From Musa acuminata AAA Group (lineage: Eukaryota; Streptophyta; Magnoliopsida; Zingiberales; Musaceae), in NCBI RefSeq assembly GCF_036884655.1, contig NC_088342.1, positions 31,936,501 through 32,000,500 on the forward strand: a stretch of DNA of 64,000 bases, read 5' to 3'. The position numbers and the translations under genes are program-made. Numbering within the stretch: position 1 is the stretch's first letter; each line of letters begins with the position of its first letter. The notes beneath the pieces were generated by a model that ran no database searches, was not told the origin of the DNA, and saw only the letters and a list, made by a program, of their open reading frames with translations. Positions 53,787-64,000 of this stretch are shown here, one piece after another.

Positions 53787-54806
53787 TGTTAGGATCGAGT
53801 CGGTACTAAGAGGGGGGGTGAATTAGTGCAGCAGATAAAAACGTCAGTTTGAAATATCTTCGTACGATAAAAATCGATCTTGGAAGATTGAATGCTTCTT
53901 CGTAAGTATGGTGAAACCAAAGTAAGGAGGAAATGAAGCAATTGCAAATTAAATGACAATAATAGAAATGTACACCAATTTATAGTGGTTCGGTCACCAT
54001 GACCTACATCCACTCTCGATTCCTCTTCACTCGAGGCCACCAGCTTCCACTACTGATCTTCTTTCAATGGGTGAAGCTCAACTACCCTTTTACACTTGAT
54101 TCTTCTTTTGACAGGTTCTAGAGAGAACCTTTACACCCTCACTTACTCCTCTCTTAAACTACACTAACACTTAGAGCTTGAGAGGAGTTCTCACAAGATT
54201 ACAACAATGTTTTTTCTACTTTTTTGCTCTCAATTCTTATGTTTTTTAACCAGAGATGAGAGGGGTATTTAAAGGCCTCAAGTGGATTCAAACTTAGAGC
54301 TTAAAAGTGTCTCATCCCCGGTTTTCGAGGTATTAGCGATACCACCGCTTGTGTTGGGCGGTACCACCGCCTAACACCCTATCACTGGGCAATACCACCA
54401 CCTGATAGTCTCTTGGAGACTGTGTCTGGGTGATACCACCACCTAATATAGTCTTAGAGACTGTGCCACCAATGGTTCCACCAGTTTGGGCCTTTTATGT
54501 AGCCCAACACAACCCAAACTTGGGCCCAATTGGCTCCTAATTGAGTTGGCCCAATTCCAATCTAATTACACCTAAAACCTACTTCGATCTATGGCCCAAT
54601 GCCCGAACCTATGGCCCGAAGCCTTCTTCCGATACGTCGACCAATCCCCGGCTCGACGTCCAATCTTCTAATATGTTCCACTCCAACCCAATATGATTCT
54701 TTCTACTTTAATTGTCTCTCCTTGATCGAAGCTTCTTGTGTCACTCAAAACGCAGATCAGATAAATATTATCAATTGGTTTCATCATCAAAATCTGAAAT
54801 TCAACA
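53787..54806 (-). mobile_element. Solo LTR 1 in E gag (1020 bp)
   Basis: Plus strand TGTTAGGATC to GAAATTCAACA, flanked by AGAAT at 53782-53786 and 54807-54811. It is a minus-strand SIRE-type LTR with ggtaccaccgcc modules (54330-54480) and a TATA block (plus tatttaaagg at 54268). No internal sequence remains, so it arose by LTR-LTR recombination. Confidence 0.92.
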
Positions 54807-54886
54807 AGAATAACCATCCAAAAAACATGAAGGATTTAGCACTTCGAACAATGGAATACCACTTGAGTGATAACTCAAGTGATGAT

Positions 54887-56415
54887 TGTTAAGAAAGGGG
54901 GTCGGCACTAAGAGAGGGGTGAATTAGTGCAGCGGATAAAAATATCGGTTTTGAAAAATCTTTCGTACGATAAAACCTGAACTCGAAAATGCTTAACTTG
55001 AAACACATGTTCATAAATGTATTGAAGGCAGTAAACTATTAAAGAGGTTTGAATTAAAGATAAATTGCACAAATAAAATGCAAACCAGATTTTAGAGTGG
55101 TTTGATCGTCGTGACCTATATCCACTTTGCCGATTCCTCTTTCGTCTAGGCCATCAGTATCCACTATTGGTCTTCCTTCAATAGGCAAAGACTAACCACC
55201 TTTTACACCCCTTTTCTACTTTTCACGGGTTTAGGAGACAGCCCTTAGAAGCACTCACACTCCTCTTATAGAATACTAAACTTAGAGTAGATGAGGGAAT
55301 TTCTAAAGAGATTACAGTAGCATTTTCTCACTTTTGAATACTCTATGCTTGTGTGTTTTAACTAGGGATGAGATGGGTATTTATATGCTTCAAGTTGATT
55401 TAAACTTGGAGCCTAAAACTTTCTCATCCCGGGTTTTCCGAGCACGGGCATTACCACCGCCCAGTGTCAGTTTGACACTGACACTGCCCTGGGTGGTACC
55501 ACCGCCCAGTTTGGTAGTACTATCGCCTGGGGGGTAGTGCTGGGCGGTACCATCGCCCAGACTGGCGGTACCACCGCTTGACACAGTCTCAAAGACTATC
55601 CCACGACAATGAGACTTCTTAGGGCACTGTTTGGGCCTCTTATTGGGCCCAACACAGTCCTTACATGGGCCTTACTGGCCCCTAATTGGGTTGGCCAAAA
55701 TCTAAACCCAATTATGTGCTAACTACGAAATCTAAGACATAATCTGAGCTAAACAAGTCTATAAGTCTATTCTTCCGACAAGCTTCCAGCGATCTTCTGG
55801 CAATGTTCCAGCGGACTCCTGGCAAGCTCCTGGACTTCACGATGATCTTCTTAGCGAGTTCCAACGAGCTTCTCTGGCGAGGTCCGAGGCTTCTCGGCTG
55901 GTTCCGCTAGAACTTCCGACGAACGTCCAGACTTTCGACGAACTCTCAACGAAATCGCGTCCTTGACTCTGGGACTTCATTTTGCTTCATGCCTTGCTAT
56001 CGTAGTTAATCCTGCATATGTAAAAACATACTTCGATCTAGACAATTAATACTAAGCATTAATCATGTTGTTCAGCATGTCATTGGTCCCTCGACGCTTC
56101 GTCCGATTCTTCGGCGCATCGTCCTCTTATGGCCTATTGCCCAATCTGCTAGTTGACTCTACAACTCCGATATCCTTGGTGTAATATCTACTCTTCTTGG
56201 CCCAATGCCTGAATCCATAGCCCGAAGCCTTCTGTCGATACGTCGATCGATCCTCCGGCCCGACGTTCAATCTTCTGACATATTTTCCTCTAGCACAACA
56301 TGATTCTTCCTGCTTTAATTGTCTCATCCTAATCGAAGCATCATGTGTCACTCAAAATGCAGATTAAAACATAAACACATCGATTGGTTTCATCATCAAA
56401 ATCCGAGATTCAATA
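54887..56415 (-). mobile_element. Solo LTR 2 in E gag (1529 bp)
   Basis: Plus strand TGTTAAGAAAGG to GAGATTCAATA, flanked by ATGAT at 54882-54886 and 56416-56420. It has the G-tract terminal hairpin (54900-54940), ggtaccaccgcccag modules (55450-55590), a cgaacttc/ctcctggcaag repeat (55790-55960) and the block opposite to gattggacgtcgggccg (56240-56270). Only 80 bases of gag separate it from solo LTR 1. Confidence 0.92.
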
Positions 56416-56662
56416 ATGATGATGATGACCTTGAACTTCTTACAAGAAAGCTTAAAAAGTTCTTAAAACAAGAATCAAAAAGTAAAATTGAACTTAAAAA
56501 AAAGAAGCTACCAAAGAAGAAGTATTCAAGGCGGCTTGGGATGAATTGAGCTCATCCGAAGATGAGAAGCAAACCAACAAAGACAAGGTGGCGAACTACG
56601 CCTTAATGACTTTCGACGACGAGGTAACTAAAACCCCCTTAGTTTATTTTGAAATAACATGA

Positions 56663-58675
56663 TGCTTTTCATAAGTTGTTTTTAAATTAGTTAGTAAAAA
56701 TTTAAAAAAAGGGGGGGGGGGGCAAAAAAATATCATGCTTTTCTTTCTAGTGATTTTGAAAAAGTTAAAAATTTGAGTAAGAAATTGCTTGTTAACTCTG
56801 AGCACAAAGCATGAAAAGTTAGATTCATTTAAAAAGAAAAATACATTACTACAATAAACAAAATGATTATGATTGAAAATGTTTTATGTTTAATGTTAAA
56901 AGTTTTGGTATCATGCTTGATGATTTTATATTTTGCATGAGAATTTGAAGTAATGATGATTGGAAATCTTATGTTTTGGAATTATATGTTACACTTTCGA
57001 TCTTTATGGTTTTTCTTACTCTTTTGGTTTTAAACAATTATGCATGTTTTAATTTGGTGTAAAAACAAAGGCATGCTTGCATGAAATAAAAAGGGAATAC
57101 ATTTTTCTTGAAAACTTCTCAAACCCTATCTTATCGAGTTTTCAAAAAGAGAATGATGAATCTATTTGTATGAATCTCTTGGACTATGAAAAAGATTTTG
57201 ATGATTTGAATCTAAATGAGATTTTTTCAATCGAATCATGAACTTTCTCTTGAGATATCTTCTATTTTATGTGAATCAAGATCTCTTCTTTGTTCTTCTA
57301 TGTTTCTTCTTACCATTTACTAAAGAGAAGATTTTCTCTATGAATCATAAGAATTCTTATGCATGAATTGAAATCTTTTTCTTCTATGTTTCTTTTTGCA
57401 ATTTACTAAAGAGAATATCTTTTTTGGAATTCATGACTTAAAATTTCTTTTAAATATCTTTTATTAGTTGATCTCCTAAGATTTCCTTTTGATTATTTAA
57501 AAGGAGATTTGTCAAAATGAATCATGTCTTTTGGTATTCACATGATATTTGATATTATCTTTCATGACATGATGTGTAATTCCATTGAATTTGTGGTTGT
57601 AAACCTTATGTTATAAGTAGAGCATTGATGTAAAAAAAAAAAAGATAGTACCATTGTATTCTTCCACTCTAGTTCTTCCTTGTTTACAATAACAAAGGGG
57701 AGAAAAAAAATTGCTAGCATATCAAGAGAACCAAAATTTTTAGTTTGAATGTTAAATTTAGGCAAATTGTTAAATCTCCCAAATGCATAAACTCTCCTTA
57801 TACATTTTTTGGATCATGATCTTGACTTCTCGATTTTTATGACTTGAGTCTTCTTTTTGAATCAAGATCATTTCATGTCATTCTTTCTATTTACAAAAGA
57901 AGATATTTGTCAAAAATGATATATGGTTATTTGATATTCATAACTTGATTTTTTTATTAAAATATTGATGTAAATTCATCTTTGTTATTTATCTTTGTCA
58001 TGATTTGAAGATTGAAGTAAAGTGAAAAGAATTATGACAGTGCATTCTTCCCTTCTATTTGACAATGACAAAGGGGGAGCAAAACTTACTCGCTTGCATT
58101 CTCTAAAATGATATAAAATTTGCTAGCTTGCATGTTCTAAAATGATGTAAATCTTACATTTCTTTTCAAAAAGACTTGCTAGCTTGAGCATTGCAAAATA
58201 AAGAAAACATGCTATCTTGCACATCTTAAAAGAGGCAAAAGTTTTGCTAACTTTTATATGTGAAAAACTTACTATCTTGCATTCTTTTTCAAAAACTTGC
58301 TAGCCTTCCTACTTCAAAGTAAAGTAACACTTACCAAATTGCTAGCTTGCATGTTGTAAAATGATGTAAAATTTTGCTAGTAAGTTGCAAAGGAAGCAAA
58401 AAATTACACTTCTCAAAAGAGAAGAAAGAACTTGCTATCTTGAACATCACCAAAAATTGTTCGCTTACCTATCTGAAGTAGCAAGAGTGCAAACTTATAA
58501 AATTTACAATCTTGCGCATCTTTAAACTTAATGATGATTTGGTGATTATGCATGTTGTAAAGTGATACAAAATTTGCTAGCTTGTATGTTTCAAAACTTG
58601 TATATCTCTAAAATTTGATAATTGCACTTCTTCTTTTTGTTAATGACAAAGGGGGAGAAGATATGATGATATGAG
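56663..58675 (+). other. AT-rich non-coding region of E, cut by F
   Basis: Gag-only type tail: a 12-G run at 56711-56722, caataacaaaggggagaaaa (57687-57706), tgacaatgacaaagggggagc (58060-58080), GCTAGC-word cluster (58080-58620) and aatgacaaagggggagaag (58642-58660). F inserts shortly after. The remaining 3' end of E lies beyond the window. Confidence 0.78.
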
Positions 58676-60257
58676 TGTTGAATCTCATATTTTGATGATG
58701 AAACCACTTGACATGTGTTTATAACTTAAACTGCATTTTGAGTGATGCAGGTCTACTCGATCAGGATTAGACAAGTTAACGCAGGAAGAATTGACGTTGC
58801 GCCGGAGGAGATCACGTTAGGATATTGGATGGTAGAAGGCTTCGGACGTCGGGCATCGGGCCAAGAGCGGAATTGCGCCAAGGATATCGGGGTTGCGGAG
58901 GTCAACCGCCAATTGGGCAACAAGCCGCAAGAGAGGATGATGCGCTGAAGAATCAGACGAAGCGCCAACCAATGACGTGTCGGGCAACAAAATGTCAATT
59001 CGCTTTGTAATAATTGTCTAGATCGGAGTAGAGTTTCGGCTTGTATGTGCAGGATTAACTACGATAACGATGAAGACATAAAGCGAAATAAAGTATCGGA
59101 GTCAAGCGTGAAGGATTCGTTGGGAGTTCGAGAGTTTGACGGAAGTCCGAAGGTTCATCGAGAATGCTGCCGGAACTAGCCGAGAATGAGTAGAGAGCTT
59201 GCCGAAGGGTTTTTCGGAAGCTCGCCGGAAGGTTCGTTGGAAGTTCGCGGAGCTCTCCGAGAAAGATCGGAGCTTGTCGAAGAAGCTCATTGGAACTCGC
59301 CAAGATCAAATCGTGAAGTCTAGGAGCTTGCCGGGAGTCCGCATAATGGTTTCTGAGAGTTTATCGGAAAACCGTCGGAAGTTCGCCGGAAGCTCGCCGG
59401 AAGAAGTCTTGACTTACGGACTTTGTAATAGCTTAGAAAATGTCTTTAAATTCATAGTTAGCACATTAATTAGGGTTAGGATTAGGTGTTAATCCTATAA
59501 CCCAAGTAGGGGCCAATTGGGCCCAAGTTCGGACTGGTTTGGGCCAAGTTTGGAGCCCAACCAGTGAGCTGAATTGGCCTAGGCGGTGGCACCGCCAGTC
59601 CACTGTCATTGTCTGACACTGATAGGTGGTGGCATCGCCACTGACAGGCGGTGGCACCGCCAGCCTCGGAAACCCAAGAGAATTCAAATTTTGGAGCCCA
59701 AATTTGAATCCTCTTGGGGCCTATAAATATTCCTCAATTCTCAACAGAGAATACAACCTTTTGAGAAGCTAGAAATTGAGAAAAGCTTTAGGAAAAGTCT
59801 TGTTTTCAATAGCTTGAGTGTTCACCTCCTTTCTTTTCATTGAAATCTTTGTACAAGGGTGAACCACTTGTAAGAGGTTATAAGAGGGGTGTAAGAAGGA
59901 GGTTGATCTTCGCCTAGTAAAGGAAGATCATTAGTGGATGCCGGTGGCCTCGACGGAAGAGGAATCGGAGGAGTGGATGTAGCTCACGATTGACCGAACC
60001 ACTATAAACTACCGTCTTCTCTAGTTTGCATTTATCTTATTGTCATTTATATTACTGCAAACCATCTTCATTTTGATGCTCTACTTCTTTGTCTCCTTCT
60101 TACATATGCCTTCAAGTTAAAACGCAATCGAAACGGTTTCAAACAAAACATTGCTTTTATCGTACGAAGTTTCCGTAATTGTTTAAATCGTCGAAAGTTT
60201 ATCATACTTTACCGTTGCACTAATTCACCCCCTCTTAGTGTCGCTCTGGTTCTAACA
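58676..60257 (+). repeat. 5' LTR of F (1582 bp)
   Basis: TGTTGAATCTCATATT to GGTTCTAACA. It has the ccggaag/gctcgcc repeat (59100-59405), a short set of ggtggcaccgcc modules (59580-59665), TATAAATA at 59722-59729 and a terminal hairpin with only five C (60217-60240). No tttagacgtaaa array. Confidence 0.93.
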
Positions 60258-60259
60258 AT

Positions 60260-60272
60260 TGGTATCAGAGCC
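60260..60272 (+). other. Primer binding site of F
   Basis: TGGTATCAGAGCC, perfect match to the initiator-Met complement, two bases after the LTR. Confidence 0.93.
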
Positions 60273-60307
60273 CGGTATTTCTCATTTCACATTTACACCC
60301 GAGAGAA

Positions 60308-61249
60308 ATGGCTCTTTATGGCTTTCAAGAGGGCTTTTCGGTTGTTCGTCCACCGTTGTTTAACGGATTGGACTACACTTATTGGAAATCTCGAATGAGA
60401 GTTTTCTTGATTTCTATGAATTTGGATATATGGAATATTATTGAAAATGGTTTTCAACTTCCCTCTAAACCGATGAACGAATGGTCGGATTTGGAGAAGT
60501 ATTTTTCTTTAAACACAAAGGCTATGAATGCCTTATTTTGCGCTTTGGACAAAAATGAGTTCAATCGGGTTTCTTTGTGCGAAACGGCTTTCGACATATG
60601 GCACACTCTTGAAATCACACACGAAGGCACTTCTAGAGTTAAAGATTCGAAAATCAACATTTTAATGTATGATTTCGAGCTTTTTCAAATGAAGCCAAGC
60701 GAAACCATTGTTGACATGTACACCTGTTTTACGGATGTCGTCAATGGTTTACAAGCTCTTGGCAAATGTTTCTCAAATTTTGAACTTGTTAGTAAAGTTT
60801 TATGATCACTCTCTAAAGCTTGGGAATCAAAAGTAACGGCAATACAAGAAACAAAAGATTTAAATATTTTTTCACTTGAAGAATTTATCGGCTCATTGAT
60901 GACATATGAAATGGTGCGCAATGCACATAATGAACACAATGAACACTTGAACCACCTTCCAAAGAATAGGAAGGATTTGGAACTCCGGACAAATGAATAC
61001 CACTTGAGCGATGACTCAAGTGATGAGGACAATGATGAACTTGAACTTCGAACACTAACTCTTAATAAGTTCATTAAACAAAAATCTAAAATAAACAATG
61101 AACTTGAATGGAGGAAGAGGCCAAAGAAAAGGAAGGCACACAAGGATGAATCAAGAACTTCCAAAAATGAAACGGCGAATTGGGCTTTGACGGGCTTCAA
61201 CTACAAGGTAAGTAACTCAACTCTCTTGAATTATTTTGAAATTACTTGA
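60308..61249 (+). pseudogene. Gag of F, one in-frame stop
   Basis: Start ATG 60308 (MALYGFQEGFSVVRPPLFNG), 314 codons in one frame to TGA at 61249, with one TGA at 60803-60805 where relatives have Arg or His (VL-R/H-SLSK). It carries LDYTYWKSRMRVFLISMNLDIW, LFCALDKNEFNRVSLCETAFDIW, VDMYTCFTDVVNGLQALGKCF, the acidic DDSSDEDNDELEL, the basic RKRPKKRKAHKD and the tail NSTLLNYFEIT. GAG/AAG|GTAAGT at 61208 is a consensus donor. It lacks zinc knuckle and protease, as do its relatives. Confidence 0.9.
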
Positions 61250-63903
61250 AGTTTTTCATGAAGTGCTTAATTTAGATAATAGGAATAGGAAATAAAAAAT
61301 TATTTTTCAAAAATCATATTATGTTTTTCTTTGTGGCATCTTTGAAAAATTAAAAATTTGATCATAAAAAGTATATTGCAAAAGTTTCATGCATGTTATG
61401 TTTTGAAATGTTGAATGATGCAATATTAGGGATGATAATATGATATGTGATAATGCTTAGGATTAATCCATACATATGTATGTTGATGATTTTATGTCAT
61501 GCATGAGTTTTTGAAGTAAATGTTGATTTGAAACTATCATTTTGGATTAACATGTTTTTGGTTGAATCATTTTTATGATGAATTAAGATGACATTCTCAT
61601 GACATATTAAGATGACATAGTGCATGTACATCTATGTATGAATTTCTTGATAGTCTTTTGATGTTAGATGTGATATCATGATGTTTTATTTTTGATGTGT
61701 TTAGTCTTGACGGCTTTATCACGAAACTTATGTTTTGATTTTAAATGATGATATTGTTTTCACAAAAAAACTTGAACACCCTCACATGAAATCAATTGTA
61801 TGAAATGGAAATAAATTTTATATCCTATTAAGATTAATGAATTTATTTTACCATTCTTGTGAATCTCATGAAAATAAACATGATGAATAGTTTGAAAATA
61901 AATGAGTGTCATGCATATTGATCATGCTTAATAAATTTCAAAATTATGCATGATGAATCTTGTGATTTATGGATTATTGATGTTTACCATAATGAAAGTG
62001 CCTTATTAATCTTTGTTGTAATAAATCTTACACTCTCGGTTTTAAACATGATACATGTTTTTATTTGGTATAAGTGAAATAAAATCATATGAATTGAAAC
62101 AACTAAAAAGAGGAAAATAATTTTTCCTTGAAAAATTAATTTTCTCTATCCTATTGATCTTGATGTTTATTATGATAAATCTATGTATACCATTTTGAAT
62201 CTCTTGAAAGTAATGTTGAGATTTTGATGAATTTGACAATTTGAATTTAAATGAGATTGTATTCAAATTATGATCTTGATTTCTTGGATTTACTACTTGA
62301 GATTTTTTTAATCACAATCTCTTCTTTGTATACCTACAATTTTTATTATTTATAAAAAGAAGTGATTTGATAAAATGAATCATGTCTTTTGTAATTCAAG
62401 AGGTCTTATCTTTCATGACATAATGACATTGGATTTATGGCTTGTATGCCTTGAAATAATTGAAATATTATGCACTATTTTGTTCTTCCCTTATTCTTTC
62501 TTGTTTACAATGATAAAATGGGAAAAAGTTATGATCATGCATGACAGGATGCAATTTGACAGATTAATACCATGATGATTTGAAATGTTTATGATTTGCA
62601 ATGATGCATACAATACTTGTGCTTTCTAATTATGATGTGATGTATTACATATGATGTAAATCATGATTTAAAATACTATGAGTTGTTGCTAAAATGATGT
62701 ATTATAAATATTGATTTAATGTTTTGTATCATAAATACTCTAAATGATGAATGCTTGGTATCATGATCAAAATGTTGATAAATAGTTAAAAATTTTAGTA
62801 TCATGTATGATATCCTCATAATGTTGATCGATTTATTCAATATTGTGCATGAATGAATATAAGATTTATGAAAATATGCATATTCTAATTTAAAAATATG
62901 ATGATGCACAAATAAGATTGATACTTACCTTTGTCATAATTGATGTAAAGGGTCTTTCCTTCTTTTTGACAATGACAAAGGGGGAGATAGCTAGCTTGCA
63001 CGAGTCAAGAATATGCAAAAACTTGATTGCTAGCTTGCCTATCTTAAGTAGCAAAGATAGCTAACTTGCTTATTTCAAGAAGCAAAAGTTGTCTTCTTGA
63101 ACATCACTATCTTGTCTATCTCAAGAAGCAAGACTTGCAACCTGCACATTACAATAGGAAGCAAGAATCGATAGCTTACACACTTCAACAAGAAAGCTAT
63201 CTTATATTCGCTTTCGAGATTTTTGCTAGCTTGTATGTGGGAAAACTTGCTCACTTTTTCAAACACTTTGCTAGCTTGCACTTTGTAAAGGAAGTGAAAA
63301 ATAGCACTTCTCAAAAGAGAAGAAAGAACTTACTATCTTGAACATCACAAAAATTGCTACCTTGCACGATGTAAAATTTGCTAAGATCACTATCTCAAAA
63401 GAGTTGCTATCTCAAAAGAAGCAAATGTGCTATCTTACCTATCTCAAAATACAAAACATGCTAACTTGTTACGGAAGCAAAATTGCTAGCTCAAACATTG
63501 CAAAGGAAGCAAAAATTTGCTAGCCTGCAACTTGCATATCATGAAAATTGCTAGCTTGTAGTCTAAAGAGAAGCAATTAGTTGTTATCTCAAGAAAAGCA
63601 AACATGCTAAACTTACACATCTTTAATTGCTAGATTGCACGATGATAAAATTTGATACTATGTTTTTCATGCAATGTATGGAACTTTTTATCTCTAAACA
63701 CATAAGAGTAGGAACTTCTCCTTTTTGTTGATGACAAAGGGGGAGAAGTATGATGACATGACATGTTATGCATAAGTTTATGATGACATATTGCTTGGAT
63801 TCTTGAATCCAAGAGTTTCTATCAATAAGCCATATTGATAGGGGGAGTTTGTTTAAACTCCAGGAGTTAAGGTTAACTCCGTCATCAAGTGGTTGTCATC
63901 ATC
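61250..63903 (+). other. AT-rich non-coding region of F
   Basis: Same plan as A and B: atgatg/gaatca-rich sequence, tgacaatgacaaagggggagatag (62969-62992), GCTAGC-word cluster (62985-63640), gatgacaaagggggagaag (63730-63748), palindromes CTTGGATT/AATCCAAG (63794-63813), a catattgata half palindrome, GAGTTTGTTTAAACTC and GGAGTTAAGGTTAACTCC. No conserved frame. Confidence 0.85.
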
Positions 63904-63917
63904 AAAAAGGGGGAGAT
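63904..63917 (+). other. Polypurine tract of F
   Basis: AAAAAGGGGGAGAT directly before the 3' LTR. Confidence 0.92.
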
Positions 63918-64000
63918 TGTTGAATCTTGTATTTTGATGATTAAAACACTTGACATGTGTTTATAATTTAAACTGCATTTTGAGTGATGTAGGTCTACTC
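63918..64000 (+). repeat. 3' LTR of F, first 83 bases
   Basis: TGTTGAATCTTGTATTTTGATGA onward matches the start of the F 5' LTR, including aggtctactc at the window edge. Confidence 0.9.

Larger units (their letters stand above)
53433..56662 (+). pseudogene. Gag of E, split by two solo LTRs
   Basis: Three pieces in plus orientation, 53433-53786, 54807-54886 and 56416-56662, join when the solo LTRs and one copy of each duplication are removed. Segments: HTLKVTHDGTN, LLIHDFELFRMEPSE, DVVNSLKVLGKSFSN, KILRSLSKNWDPKV, then AKDL-equivalent GNDLN with a frameshift, MTYEMTCKAHDELDKHEN, DLALRTMEYHLSDNSSDD, DDLELLTRKLKKFLKQ and the tail TKTPLVYFEIT. The N-terminal third is missing beyond the 53432 junction. 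Gag-only type. Confidence 0.82.
58676..64000 (+). mobile_element. Element F: gag-only LTR retrotransposon, 3' LTR runs off window
   Basis: 5' LTR 58676-60257, perfect primer site, gag with one stop, AT-rich region, polypurine tract and the first 83 bases of the 3' LTR. The left flank atgag would be the target duplication; the right copy is outside. It lies in the tail of E, close to that element's last internal purine motif. Confidence 0.9.

Overview
The window is plant nuclear repeat DNA. It holds no host gene, RNA gene or CRISPR array that I can support. Every recognisable stretch is a long terminal repeat (LTR) retrotransposon or a piece of one, stacked in nested insertions. The host is most likely a monocot. 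The high-copy SIRE-like Ty1/copia elements with GGTGGTACCACC-rich LTRs resemble repeats I associate with Musaceae (banana/enset), but that is memory, not a search.

Layout, with element letters used throughout. K (1-3099, minus) is the 5' part of a Ty3/gypsy chromovirus, inserted in the plus-strand LTR J (3100-4547). J sits in the RNase H region of the SIRE-like copia I (4548-9453, minus). Then come an unidentified piece (9454-9924), an LTR fragment N (9925-10528) and a deleted plus-strand gag-only element H (10529-12588). G (12589-35047, minus) is a long SIRE-like copia with an envelope-like third ORF. It is split by the complete gypsy element L (13732-19609, target duplication TCGAG) and by the complete gag-only element A (20905-28890, duplication CCGCC). 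M (35048-35189) is a scrap of another copia reverse transcriptase. D (35190-37735 and 53259-53432) is a gag-only element split by C (37736-53258, duplication TAAGC), a SIRE-like gag-pol element. C is itself split by the gag-only element B (40692-47970). E (53433-58675) is a gag-only remnant carrying two minus-strand solo LTRs (duplications AGAAT and ATGAT), and it is interrupted by F (58676 to beyond the window end).

How the parts relate. C, G and I encode (in broken form) gag, protease, integrase, reverse transcriptase and RNase H. A, B, D, E, F and H keep only a gag reading frame that ends in a shared short tail, followed where complete by 2-3 kb of AT-rich non-coding sequence. Both classes share LTR ends (TGTTGAATC...CTAACA), an initiator-Met primer binding site (TGGTATCAGAGC) and, where that end is present, a purine-rich AAAGGGGGAGAT tract. 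This fits a gag-only (TR-GAG type) family mobilised in trans by SIRE-like partners. The most interesting non-coding structure is a set of palindromes just before the 3' LTR whose sequence varies while pairing is kept.
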